A DNA stretch of 64,000 bases from Kordia aestuariivivens (GTDB lineage: Bacteria > Bacteroidota > Bacteroidia > Flavobacteriales > Flavobacteriaceae). The notes beneath the pieces were generated by a model. It did no database searches, had not been told where the DNA came from, and was given only the letters and a program-made list of their open reading frames with translations. The stretch lies in NCBI RefSeq assembly GCF_014397005.1, contig NZ_JACGWS010000002.1:372001-436000 (forward strand). Direction: 5' to 3'. The translations under genes and the position numbers were made by a program. Below are positions 45,606-54,514 of this stretch, in pieces (position 1 is the stretch's first letter; each line of letters opens with the position of its first letter).

Positions 45606-46733
45606 ATGAAATATTATAGTAAAGTAATAACAGTACTAATTTTAATGCTGTTAACAACACCGTTTCAAGCGCAAGAAAATTGGGTTGCTCCAACCGAAGC
45701 GGAAGAACGTAGTAAAACATATAGCATGGAAGAAGCAATTAGAGATAAACAATATGTTTTTGCTTTTGATTTTAATAAAAGCTCTGAAACGGCTATGTGG
45801 AGCGGCATTTTTGTAATGCTAGAAAAAAGATTTAGATATGCAGATTATGATATTACTCTTCAGTGTTTTAGTAGTGGTGGAGAAAAAGAATCTTACGATA
45901 AAGAACTAGCCACTAAAAGAGGAGCTGCGGTAAAGAAATTTTTAATAAATAAAGGAATTCCTAAATCTAGAATTAACATTGAGGTATATGGAAATAAAGA
46001 TATCTATGGTATTAAATCGGAAGGTTTTCATGGACTCAAAGATTATGTATATCATCGAAGAGTAGAGCCAATTTTTGTTCTTAAAGAAAAAGAAGAAGTC
46101 AAAGATTTTGTAGCAGATTATTTAAATGCAAAAACGCTGGATAGCGACATAGAAGAAGGAGAGAAAATATTTCTTAAGTTAATAAAACCGTATGTCAAAG
46201 CAATCAAAGAAGGATATCATTTACAAGAATTACCAGGCGTAGGCAGGCCTTCTGATGATGAGGATGAATTTAAAGATCAAGCTACAACTTTAATTAAAAA
46301 AACAGTGGCAGCAAGTAAAAATCCAAAAAAACTCGCAAAATTGTTTGCTACATATACTCTTGGTTCTTTTATTGATTTATTTACAAGCAATCAAACCAAA
46401 ATAATAGCAAAAAATAGAAAAGAATTGTATGATGTGATAGTAGAAGCATTTACAAACGAGTGTTTTCCAAAATATCAATCAAATGTAATAAGTCATGACT
46501 ATTATAGTAACAGTCAAAAATTTCTTTTTTCTATTATATCTTATGAAATAAGTAAGCTGTCTAATCATGAAAAGTATAAAATTAGAGCTCGTTTTATTGC
46601 AGGAAAAATATATAATTCATATTCAACAGAATCTAAAATTAGAAAGTTTAATACTAAAATGAATAGATACTCTTTTTTCAGTGCTAATGTAGGACACTTT
46701 TTTTCTCAAAGTAAATATCGTTATCGCGATTAA
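45606..46733 (+). CDS. Secreted OmpA-like protein
   Basis: A 375-residue protein with a signal peptide (ILMLLTTPFQAQ). Residues about 45-160 have the OmpA/MotB peptidoglycan-binding pattern: FAFDFNKSSETAMWSGIF, DYDITLQCFSSGGEKESY, ATKRGAAVKKFLINKGIPKS and RINIEVYGNKD. The usual NGHTD core is degenerate. The C-terminal 200 residues are unlike known domains. Last complete gene of the island; it would tie the complex to the cell wall. Confidence 0.75.
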   Translation: MKYYSKVITVLILMLLTTPFQAQENWVAPTEAEERSKTYSMEEAIRDKQYVFAFDFNKSSETAMWSGIFVMLEKRFRYADYDITLQCFSSGGEKESYDKELATKRGAAVKKFLINKGIPKSRINIEVYGNKDIYGIKSEGFHGLKDYVYHRRVEPIFVLKEKEEVKDFVADYLNAKTLDSDIEEGEKIFLKLIKPYVKAIKEGYHLQELPGVGRPSDDEDEFKDQATTLIKKTVAASKNPKKLAKLFATYTLGSFIDLFTSNQTKIIAKNRKELYDVIVEAFTNECFPKYQSNVISHDYYSNSQKFLFSIISYEISKLSNHEKYKIRARFIAGKIYNSYSTESKIRKFNTKMNRYSFFSANVGHFFSQSKYRYRD

Positions 46734-46817
46734 TTATAAAAAAGAGTATTAAAATAATAATAGTATTAATTCTTAATGTCTTTCAAACACAATCGAAAGC
46801 AATAAAAAACTTTTCAA

Positions 46818-46988
46818 TTGAGAATCAAACTTTCTCAAGTTCATGCCCTTCAGTATTTATCCGAAACCAAATTATAGCTGAAGCACGCAATTTGGGATTT
46901 AAAGAAATTAGGAGCAGGAAGAACATTTGTGAATCTTGACATTGAAGATAATAAAAGCCAAAATATTGCATGGGGTTATCCTTCATGA
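46818..46988 (+). pseudogene. Decayed gene fragment at the right end of the island
   Basis: One frame reads LRIKLSQVHALQYLSETKL, stop (TAG 46875), then LKHAIWDLKKLGAGRTFVNL and DIEDNKSQNIAWGYPS, stop. The text after the stop looks like real protein. No start codon and no intact frame exist. A second frame in the same region (46733-46939) also runs open with a signal-like start but no ATG. The region is best read as broken DNA of an older gene. Confidence 0.4.
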
Positions 46989-47199
46989 ACACGACTTGAC
47001 ATGAATCCTTTTGTTTAAAATTTCTTTGTAAATAGGCCAAATAAATTACTTCTTAAAAAAGTGAAATCTACTAAGTATTCTTAATACTGCGTGGAGTATT
47101 GTTTAAGAGTATAGTTTTTGATAGAAATCGAGGGTTTTTCAATACTCCTTGAGAATTAAATAATTGATAACCAGTTATGTTACAAACGACCCTTTCGTG

Positions 47200-47245
47200 T
47201 TGTGGTACCGAGGGTCGCGGGTTCGAATCCCGTCTTTTACCCTTT
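47200..47245 (+). repeat. Attachment-site direct repeat, right copy (tRNA-His 3' fragment)
   Basis: Identical over 46 bases to 36744-36789. It lacks the 5' half of the tRNA, so it is not a functional tRNA. Confidence 0.85.
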
Positions 47246-47251
47246 TTATGA

Positions 47252-47305
47252 AGCCTTCTTAACGGAAGGCTTTTTTTGTTTATGAGGTTTTTGATCTCTT
47301 CAAAT
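47252..47305. repeat. 54-bp repeat with terminator hairpin, left copy
   Basis: AGCCTTC-ttaacg-GAAGGCT followed by T7 and GAGGTTTTTGATCTCTTC. 53 of 54 bases recur at 57834-57887. It directly follows the tRNA fragment, so the hairpin may have been the original terminator of tRNA-His. Confidence 0.8.
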
Positions 47306-47718
47306 TTTCTTCATTTTTGCTTAGAGTACCTTCATTGATTATTTTAGTTACAGTTTTTAAGTCCTATGCTGCTTTTTAAGAACTTTCTCAGAAGAACGAG
47401 AAGCTAAGATTTGACATCTTCACTGACGGCAGAAACTAATCTAAAACTGTTTTGTAGCCATGTGAAATTTGATTAAGTTTGTTGAAATAAATCTTTTATA
47501 ATTATTGATTTACTTAACCTTGATTTTAATCATTTTTCTTCTGAAACAGTCTCAGTCTTTTTTTAATAAGAAGTATCCGTATCGAGAATCATTTGATAAA
47601 TTTTCTAGTATTAGATCAATGAAAATAAGTTGTTTAGGTATATGAGTAAACGTAAAAAATGAAGAGTTTGAATCAGTACGTAATGAACTGATTCTTTTAT
47701 GAAATAAACGTAAACAGG
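47306..47718. other. 413-base gap without a supported gene
   Basis: AT-rich spacer between the terminator repeat and the first SpeE-like gene. I see no continuous coding frame, RNA gene or clear promoter. A run of T at 47560 follows the CTTCTGAAACAGTCTCAG stretch. Confidence 0.4.
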
Positions 47719-49260
47719 TTGAAAAATAATAAATCTAAAATTTTAAAATTAGCGCTATTTGCTACGGGACTCTCAGGAATTGTAGCTGAATATATTCTAT
47801 CCACATTAGCTACCTATTTTTTAGGCGATTCTGTATTTCAATGGACAATGATACTCTCTATTATGTTGTTTTCTATGGGATTAGGAAGTAGAATAAGCAC
47901 CTATTTTAGCACAAAAATTTTAGAAAAGTTTCTTATTGCTGAATTTGCACTGTCGCTTTTAGCTTCTACAGCCGCTTTATCTACCTATTTTTTAATGGGC
48001 CAAACAGAACATATTGGATTTATAATTTACGGATTTAGCATTGCAATAGGTCTGTTAATAGGTATGGAAATACCACTCGTGATACGGATAAATGAAGAAA
48101 ATGAAGAGCTAAGAACTAATATTGCCGGCGTCATGGAAAATGATTATTACGGCAGCCTTATAGGAGGTTTGTTCTTTGTTTTTGTTGGACTTCCATATTT
48201 AGGATTAACGCACACGCCATTTATACTTGGAGGTATCAACCTTCTGGTAGCAATTGCGCTTTTCTTCAGATTAAAAAAATATATTCATCCAACGTATAGA
48301 ATTTCATTTGCGATCGCCATACCAACAATAACGTGCATATTATTATTTTTGAGCTATAACTCAGATGAAATTGTACTTTATGGAGAACAAAAACGATATA
48401 ATGATAAAGTGGTTTTTTCTAAAGAAACTCGCTATCAAAAAATAACCATTACGCAATGGAAAGAACACTATTGGCTGTATTTAAACTCTAGTAAACAACT
48501 TTGTACGTTTGATGAATTTCTATATCACGAGCCATTAGTGCATCCAGTAATGAAGCTTACGAAAGATCCGAGACATGTATTAATTCTTGGCGCAGGCGAT
48601 GGCTGCGCAATTAGAGAAGTTTTAAAATATAAAAGTGTAGAACAGATTACACTTGTAGATATTGATCCCGAAATGACACGCATAGGCAAGTCAAATGAAA
48701 TTTTCACAAAAATGAATGATAGTGCCTATCACAATCCCAAAGTGAAAGTTGTAAATCAGGATGCTTTTCAGTTTCTTGAAAATAATGATAACTTTTATGA
48801 TGTGATGATACTTGATTTTCCAGATCCAAAAAGTATTGATTTAAACAGAGTTTACACAAAAGAGTTTTATAGGCTTTGTAACAGAAGGCTACGTCCGTTT
48901 GGTCATATCGTTACGCAGGCAGTGAGTCCTTATTACACCACAAAAGCATTTCGATCCATCGAAAAAACAATTGCTGCTTCGGGCTTTCAAGTATTGCCAA
49001 TTCATAATCATGTGTATTCATTTGGAGAATGGGGCTGGGTTATAGGATCAAAACAGAGTAGTAGTGACGAAATAAAAGAAGCTCTTTTAGAAGCAAATTT
49101 TGATGACATAAATGTGGAATGGATTACGAATGAGTCTATAAAATTAATGACTTCTTTTGGAAAAGATCTTATAAATGCAGATGGTGTAGAAGTGAATACA
49201 ATTCATAATCCTGTGTTGTACCGCTATTATTTAGATGGAACATGGGTTAAATTTCTTTAA
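47719..49260 (+). CDS. Membrane-fused spermidine synthase-like protein 1
   Basis: A 513-residue protein that starts at TTG. The start is chosen because (M)KNNKSKILKLALFATGLSGI aligns at once with MKNKGLWLKIAIFATGISGL of its paralogue at 50789. Residues 1-215 have six or seven membrane helices; residues 230-513 are an SpeE-type AdoMet-fold domain with ILGAGDGCAIREVLKY, VDIDPEM and DFPDPKS. Such proteins transfer aminopropyl groups from decarboxylated AdoMet, or act on related amines. The gene leads into the flavoprotein at 49275, 14 bases apart. Confidence 0.85.
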   Translation: MKNNKSKILKLALFATGLSGIVAEYILSTLATYFLGDSVFQWTMILSIMLFSMGLGSRISTYFSTKILEKFLIAEFALSLLASTAALSTYFLMGQTEHIGFIIYGFSIAIGLLIGMEIPLVIRINEENEELRTNIAGVMENDYYGSLIGGLFFVFVGLPYLGLTHTPFILGGINLLVAIALFFRLKKYIHPTYRISFAIAIPTITCILLFLSYNSDEIVLYGEQKRYNDKVVFSKETRYQKITITQWKEHYWLYLNSSKQLCTFDEFLYHEPLVHPVMKLTKDPRHVLILGAGDGCAIREVLKYKSVEQITLVDIDPEMTRIGKSNEIFTKMNDSAYHNPKVKVVNQDAFQFLENNDNFYDVMILDFPDPKSIDLNRVYTKEFYRLCNRRLRPFGHIVTQAVSPYYTTKAFRSIEKTIAASGFQVLPIHNHVYSFGEWGWVIGSKQSSSDEIKEALLEANFDDINVEWITNESIKLMTSFGKDLINADGVEVNTIHNPVLYRYYLDGTWVKFL

Positions 49261-49274
49261 ATTCTGAATTGAAA

Positions 49275-50792
49275 ATGAACAGGCGGCAATTTTTAAGTAT
49301 TGGAGGTGGTTTATTAATATTAACCGCATGTAGAAACAGCGAAAAGGATTTTTTTGAAAAAAAAGAATACGAATTTCCAATTCAGTTAGATTCTAATAGA
49401 GCCATTGGTCATTTGGTACATTCAGCAGTTTCTATGCCTGTTTCCGAAATCATAAAAACCGAAACACTGGTTGTTGGCGGCGGAATAGCAGGACTTTCAG
49501 CAGCGTGCTCATTAGCTTCAAACGATTTTATGATTTGTGAATTAGGTGCCGATATTGGTGGGACTTCAGGAGCTATTACAATTAATAAATCACTCTATAC
49601 ACAAGGTGCACATTACGATTTGGCGTATCCTACTAATTTTGGTAACGAAGGACTGGAGTTATTAGAAAAATTAAATATTATTTCATTTAGTTCGATCAAT
49701 AATCAATGGGAATTTATTGAGAAACAACACCTTATTCCCAAACAGAAAGAAGAAGCTTGTTATATAAATGGCGAGATGAAACCTACTATTTTGCCTAAAT
49801 CTGAATTAAGAAAAAATATGTTTTCTTTGTTTGAGGTGTATGATAATGAATTTCCGTTGCCCACAACACTGATTGATGCTAAGTGGAATCATTTGGATAA
49901 AATCACTTTTTTTGATTATCTAAACAAATACCTACCTATTACTTCCGATTTTATAGAGGCAATTGATTATCAATTATTGGATGATTATGGAGGAACATCC
50001 AAGCAAATTTCTGCATTGGCAGGAATCCATTATTACAAATGTCGTCCGTATGAAGAAGATGAAAAACGTCATGTTGAGTTATTTTCTCCTTTAGAAGGAA
50101 ATTATTATTTCATTCAGAAAATGATGAAAAAAATAGATGCTAAAAACCTGTTTTGTAATCATTTAGTATTTGGTTTGCAACAACAAAAAGATACGTGGTT
50201 GGTTGATGTTTTGGATACTAAAAATATGACCAAAAAAAGCATCATTGCTAAAAATGTTATTTATGCTGGGCAAAAAAACGCATTGAAATATGTGCATCCA
50301 AAATCGTATCCTACTTTCAGTGATGTATCGTATACACCTTGGGTAGTTATTAACTTTGAACTTGATGATATCATTCTTGAAAACACAAAATGGCAAAATG
50401 ATTTTATGTCACCTGATCCTTCTTTCTTAGGATTTGTAGATTCAAAAGTTCAGAACGCTACTAAAAGCAGAGTGTTAACAGTGTATTATTGTTTTCCAGA
50501 TGTGCATCATTATGTAGTTCAGAAGTTTGAAGAAACACATAAAAGCATCGTGCATGATGCCTTAAAAAAAATAGGGCTTTACTACGGAAAAGATGTGAGC
50601 AAGCATGTGAAGAAAGCGTATGTGAAATTGTTGGGTCATGCAATGCCACTTCCTAAACCAGGATACATGACAAAGACAAGGGAATTAGTTACTAATAATT
50701 TGGCTTTTGCCGGAGTTGACACAGGGAGATTACCTTTACTTTTTGACGCAATGGATTCGGGAATTCAGGCTACTAAAAATATTATATACTAA
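49275..50792 (+). CDS. Tat-exported FAD amine-oxidase-like lipoprotein
   Basis: 505 residues from ATG 49275. The N-terminus has a twin-arginine signal with a lipobox (MNRRQFLSIGGGLLILTAC, Cys19). A FAD-binding motif follows (LVVGGGIAGLSAACSL) and a flavin-containing amine-oxidoreductase body ends with NNLAFAGVDTGRLPLLFDAM. Tat export suits a protein that carries FAD across the membrane already folded. Lying between two SpeE-like genes, it may oxidise polyamines or an amine made by them (inference). Its 3' end overlaps that of the convergent SpeE-like gene by four bases. Confidence 0.8.
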   Translation: MNRRQFLSIGGGLLILTACRNSEKDFFEKKEYEFPIQLDSNRAIGHLVHSAVSMPVSEIIKTETLVVGGGIAGLSAACSLASNDFMICELGADIGGTSGAITINKSLYTQGAHYDLAYPTNFGNEGLELLEKLNIISFSSINNQWEFIEKQHLIPKQKEEACYINGEMKPTILPKSELRKNMFSLFEVYDNEFPLPTTLIDAKWNHLDKITFFDYLNKYLPITSDFIEAIDYQLLDDYGGTSKQISALAGIHYYKCRPYEEDEKRHVELFSPLEGNYYFIQKMMKKIDAKNLFCNHLVFGLQQQKDTWLVDVLDTKNMTKKSIIAKNVIYAGQKNALKYVHPKSYPTFSDVSYTPWVVINFELDDIILENTKWQNDFMSPDPSFLGFVDSKVQNATKSRVLTVYYCFPDVHHYVVQKFEETHKSIVHDALKKIGLYYGKDVSKHVKKAYVKLLGHAMPLPKPGYMTKTRELVTNNLAFAGVDTGRLPLLFDAMDSGIQATKNIIY

Positions 50793-52321
50793 TACAAATC
50801 CCAATTCCCATCTAAATAATATCTGTAAAGTACGGGTGTATTTATCGTGTTTATTTCAACGCCAGTCGTATCAATCATAGGTTTTCCAAAGGAAGTCATC
50901 AATTTGATGGTTTCGTTAGTAAACCATTTGGTGTTGAGGTTTTTATACGAAGCATTTTCCATGATGTTGATCATTTTTTGCTTTGTCAATTTCTTACTTC
51001 CAATAATCCAGCCCCATTCTCCTAAAGTTAATACCTGATTGTGTAATTGTAGATTGTTAAATCCTGCGGCTTTCATCGTTTTGTCAATACAATAAAATGC
51101 TTTTGTTGCGTAGTATGGACTTCCAGCTTGCGTTATTAGATGACCATTTGGTCTCAGTGACTGATACGCCATTTGGTAAAATTCAAGTGAGTATAACTTG
51201 TTGAGTTCAATATTTTTTGCATCGGGAAGGTCAATAATAATAAGGTCATAATAATGATTCCGCTTTTCTAAAAAGGTAAAGCCGTCATCATTAATAATAT
51301 CGACTTTTGCATCATGAAGTGATTTTTCATTGTACTTCACCAATCCTTCAAAATCTTTACCAAGTTTGGTCATAGCTGGATCTAAATCGACAACCGTAAT
51401 TTTGTGTATATCTTCATATTTTAATAATTCTTTTACATTGAAGCCGTCTCCGCCGCCAATGATTAGAATGTCTTTATGTTCGGGCGTAAGCGCCATTACA
51501 GGATGCACCATCGGTTCATGATACAGAAATTCATCAAACGTACTTAACTGCTGATTCCCGTTGATATACAGCCAATAATGTTCCTGCCATTGTGTAACCG
51601 TAATCTTTTGATAGTTTGATTGTTCTTGATATACAATTTTGTCTTTGTATAGTGATTGTTCACTGTATAAAATGATCTTTTCAGATAGTACAAATCCAAA
51701 ACTAATGATCACCATTAGAAAGCAAGCAATACCAATAAGCCACTTTTTTTCTTTGAAAATTAAAGCTCTAAAATTATACAATAATAACAAAGCGACTCCA
51801 AAGTTTAAAAACCCAAACACAAAAGCAGTGTTGGTAATTCCTAAATACGGCAATCCCCAAAAGGCAAATAATAATCCTCCAACAAGACTTCCTATGTAAT
51901 CCCAGGATAAGATGTTGGAAATGTTTTTATCTAACGGTTCGTAGGTTTCATTTAATCTAGTAGCCAAAGGAATTTCAAAGCCAATACAAAAACCAACCAA
52001 TAATGAAAGTCCATAAATGAGAATGTGAATAAATTCGGTTTTTGCCGCTAAAGAATAGACCAGGAGTGGAGCAAAGCTTATTAAAAGCGATAACGAAAAT
52101 TCAATAAGTAAAAAGGTCGTTAGTAAGTTCTTTTTGACCAGACGACTTGCATGACTACCTAATCCCATAGCAAAGAGCATGAGCGATAACACAATTGTCC
52201 ATTGAATGATGGTATCACCAATAAAATAGGATGCTAACGTAGATAAAATGAATTCCGAAACGAGTCCTGATATTCCTGTTGCAAAAATGGCAATTTTAAG
52301 CCAAAGTCCCTTATTCTTCAT
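50789..52321 (-). CDS. Membrane-fused spermidine synthase-like protein 2
   Basis: A 510-residue paralogue of the gene at 47719, with the same two-part build: about seven helices, then the SpeE-type domain with IIGGGDGFNVKELLKY, VVDLDPAM and IDLPDAKN. The first 45 residues of the two differ at only about a third of sites. It is the last gene of the minus-strand stress operon that begins at 56931, and starts after DUF350 by 24 bases. Confidence 0.87.
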   Translation of the reverse strand: MKNKGLWLKIAIFATGISGLVSEFILSTLASYFIGDTIIQWTIVLSLMLFAMGLGSHASRLVKKNLLTTFLLIEFSLSLLISFAPLLVYSLAAKTEFIHILIYGLSLLVGFCIGFEIPLATRLNETYEPLDKNISNILSWDYIGSLVGGLLFAFWGLPYLGITNTAFVFGFLNFGVALLLLYNFRALIFKEKKWLIGIACFLMVIISFGFVLSEKIILYSEQSLYKDKIVYQEQSNYQKITVTQWQEHYWLYINGNQQLSTFDEFLYHEPMVHPVMALTPEHKDILIIGGGDGFNVKELLKYEDIHKITVVDLDPAMTKLGKDFEGLVKYNEKSLHDAKVDIINDDGFTFLEKRNHYYDLIIIDLPDAKNIELNKLYSLEFYQMAYQSLRPNGHLITQAGSPYYATKAFYCIDKTMKAAGFNNLQLHNQVLTLGEWGWIIGSKKLTKQKMINIMENASYKNLNTKWFTNETIKLMTSFGKPMIDTTGVEINTINTPVLYRYYLDGNWDLY

Positions 52322-52345
52322 TGTTGTAGAAGTAAATTAGAAAAC

Positions 52346-53215
52346 TTATGAAAAGCTTGCACAAATAAGTAAAGATCCTCCAATATACGCAAATGCTTCT
52401 ATTACTGCTGCTCCGATATTTGGTTTCTCTTGATTTACGATTTCATCGGTAAGTTTTCTTTTAGGAAGTAAAATTTTATCTGTTAAAAACCTGACTATCG
52501 GGAGCATTAATAATCCGATTCCAGTTTCTAAGAGTAGGTTTTCACCAACAAGTATCCAGTTATCTGCTTCCATTTGAATCCCAAAACGAACAAGATTAGC
52601 AATGGCAATCACTGCTCCTGAAAATCCAATTCCTACGGCAACATTATCTTTTTCAATGTGTTTTAGTACATTATAAGGTGTAATAAGATTATACACAAAA
52701 CCTACGAGCATAAAAACAACTTGAGCGATAGCCCACAAGATCATAATTTCAATAAAACTATCTTCATTACCAGACATTACTCCATAAAGAATAAGACCAT
52801 TGGCAACACAGAAAGAACCTTCAATGATACCTGCTCCGGCATTTTGATCTTCTATAATTTCCTTTTTTAAAGAGAATTTTCTTAGAATTAATTTATCTGA
52901 AATAATGACAGACAGATTTAATAGAATGATAGAAAGTAATCCATAAACGGCAACATCAATAAGGTCCTCCGTAATGTGAGAGATTCCGTCACCTGAGTAA
53001 ACTCCTAGTATTACGAGCACGAGTCCAATATAATAACCTACATTGGCAAACGAGAATGCTAAATTATCTTTCTCTACGAGTTCATCATCAACATTGATAC
53101 TTCTATGGATAAGTTGATATATTATTTTACCAATAAAAAAAAGGGCAAAACTAACAACAAGATATATTACTGCTACTACAAGACTGTCTATTGTTTCTAA
53201 AATATTGAATTCCAT
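52346..53215 (-). CDS. DUF350 membrane protein, two tandem copies (YjfL-like)
   Basis: A 289-residue protein with eight helices formed by two DUF350 units. Unit 1 has DNLAFSFANVGYYIGLVLVI; unit 2 has EKDNVAVGIGFSGAVIAIAN. DUF350 proteins such as E. coli YjfL sit in PspA/YjfJ stress operons and in polyamine-linked clusters. A preceding motif NAGAGIIEGSFCVANGLI separates the halves. Transport or scaffold role unknown. Confidence 0.82.
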   Translation of the reverse strand: MEFNILETIDSLVVAVIYLVVSFALFFIGKIIYQLIHRSINVDDELVEKDNLAFSFANVGYYIGLVLVILGVYSGDGISHITEDLIDVAVYGLLSIILLNLSVIISDKLILRKFSLKKEIIEDQNAGAGIIEGSFCVANGLILYGVMSGNEDSFIEIMILWAIAQVVFMLVGFVYNLITPYNVLKHIEKDNVAVGIGFSGAVIAIANLVRFGIQMEADNWILVGENLLLETGIGLLMLPIVRFLTDKILLPKRKLTDEIVNQEKPNIGAAVIEAFAYIGGSLLICASFS

Positions 53216-53246
53216 ACGCGTGTTATGTTAGATTCATGATTGAAAA

Positions 53247-53969
53247 TTATTTACCATATCCTGACCCTCTGGATCTGCTACTACTGCCTGAACGACTTTT
53301 TGAAGATGACCATCCAGATTTTGAAGCACGCCTTTGGAAAAAATTAGGATTCGCTTTTCTTGTGGCAGCTGAGTTTGTACCGTAAAGTGTGCTACTTCCT
53401 GTTTTTGGACCATAATAATTTCTTCTACCATAATATCCGCCAGATGAATAGGTATTATAATCTCTTTGATATACAGGGCGTTGAATCATTCCAAACATTT
53501 GGTTCATAAACATATAGCGTCCGTAAAATGCCCAAAAACTACCGCCATTATGAGTACGCCATTCACCATATCTTTTATCGCCAACATATTTGTAACCTGG
53601 AGGCGCTGAGACTTTCGAAATTTTTCCCTCTGCATCTTTTTCTAGCACAGACATACCTAAGTTGTTTTCATTTTTCCAGAAAAAATCTTCACCTACTTCT
53701 ACCCAATCTGTAGTTTCCTCGTATGGGGCATCTTCACCTTCCTCTTCTTTATGTTTTATGATTCTATATTTATGTTTGTAGGTTTTAAAGAAAGTACCAT
53801 CAACATCCATGTCTTGTAAGATGATAGAAAATTCTTTTTCATTGGAAAATTCTACAATATAGTTATCTAAAGGAGTCTTTTTAAACTCTTTGCCTCCACA
53901 TCCATATAATATTACGGACACTAAAGTCAGTAACATAATTAATTTTAGATTGTTTAGTTTTATCATCAT
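53247..53969 (-). CDS. Lipoprotein with Ser/Arg/Gly-rich tail
   Basis: A 240-residue protein with lipobox (VSVILYGC, Cys24). A soluble domain to about residue 150 is followed by a Tyr/Gly-rich linker (YSSGGYYGRRNYYGP) and a tail of Ser, Arg, Gly repeats (SSSKSRSGSSSRSRGSGYGK). In E. coli the equivalent place in the yjf operon is taken by the lipoprotein YjfM (DUF1190), which also has a low-complexity end. Homology is not claimed, only position. Confidence 0.65.
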   Translation of the reverse strand: MMIKLNNLKLIMLLTLVSVILYGCGGKEFKKTPLDNYIVEFSNEKEFSIILQDMDVDGTFFKTYKHKYRIIKHKEEEGEDAPYEETTDWVEVGEDFFWKNENNLGMSVLEKDAEGKISKVSAPPGYKYVGDKRYGEWRTHNGGSFWAFYGRYMFMNQMFGMIQRPVYQRDYNTYSSGGYYGRRNYYGPKTGSSTLYGTNSAATRKANPNFFQRRASKSGWSSSKSRSGSSSRSRGSGYGK

Positions 53970-53975
53970 ATTATT

Positions 53976-54512
53976 TTAGATTGGAAGGATATTTGAGAAT
54001 TCAATATCTTTTACATATTCTCCATATGAAACATCAAACTCTTCTTCCCCAGTTCTACTGACAGAAATAAAGTGTTTTTCTTTGGAGTTTTTATACGTCC
54101 AGTTTACCAATTCTGTATACGTTTCTTCATCTTCTCCCTCTTCGTTGCAATGTCCTTGACTAGATTCTGTCTTGGTATATATGCCATTTTTATACGTTAT
54201 TTGACTAGGCGCGTCATCATTAGCAACAATCATTTTAAATAAATCGGGTTCTATTTCGGTAATATCTATTTTATTCCAAATAGAGCAAATTAAGCCATCA
54301 TCATCTTCTACATATAAATATAGTGTTTCATCTCCCGAATCTAATAAATATTCACGGGCAAAAAAATTATTTCCCCAATCATAAAGATAGACTTTAGTGA
54401 CTTCCCAACTTTTCATGAAATAGTCTACTACAAATCCTTTTTTTAATTCATCTAATGTAAAATCATTTTTTATAGCTGACTTATCTTTTTTAAAAAAACT
54501 GAATAATCCCAT
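53976..54512 (-). CDS. DUF4178-type protein
   Basis: 178 residues from ATG 54512 (MGLFSFFKKDKSAIKNDFTL); the frame reaches a TTG at 54542 inside the channel gene, which is less likely. Parts such as GFVVDYFMKSWEVTKVYLYD and FAREYLLDSGDETLYLYVED match the DUF4178 pattern: mixed beta, with the W-x-V and EY-x-L blocks. DUF4178 occurs with DUF350, spermidine synthase and PspA in other genomes (established co-occurrence). Molecular role unknown. Confidence 0.7.
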   Translation of the reverse strand: MGLFSFFKKDKSAIKNDFTLDELKKGFVVDYFMKSWEVTKVYLYDWGNNFFAREYLLDSGDETLYLYVEDDDGLICSIWNKIDITEIEPDLFKMIVANDDAPSQITYKNGIYTKTESSQGHCNEEGEDEETYTELVNWTYKNSKEKHFISVSRTGEEEFDVSYGEYVKDIEFSNILPI

Positions 54513-54514
54513 AA

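Larger units (their letters stand above)
36744..47245. mobile_element. Genomic island in tRNA-His (10.46 kb period, no integrase seen)
   Basis: Bounded by two identical 46-bp copies of the tRNA-His 3' half. The content is a CHAT-TPR protein, an ECF sigma factor and putative anti-sigma protein, three exported proteins and a decayed gene piece at the right end. No gene resembles a tyrosine or serine integrase, excisionase, or transfer gene. The element may be a decayed or non-autonomous integrated unit. Confidence 0.7.

Noticed and set aside
46733-46939. 69-codon open frame with a signal-like start
   Set aside because: It has no ATG, GTG or TTG at the start (ATT), and another frame across the same bases looks more coding. 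Treated as decayed DNA.
36790-47199. Integrase, excisionase or transfer genes expected in a tRNA island
   Set aside because: I checked all large frames; none carries the R-H-R-Y or serine-recombinase pattern, and none resembles relaxases.
47200-47245. Second tRNA-His gene
   Set aside because: Only the 3' half is present; D arm and 5' acceptor strand are missing.
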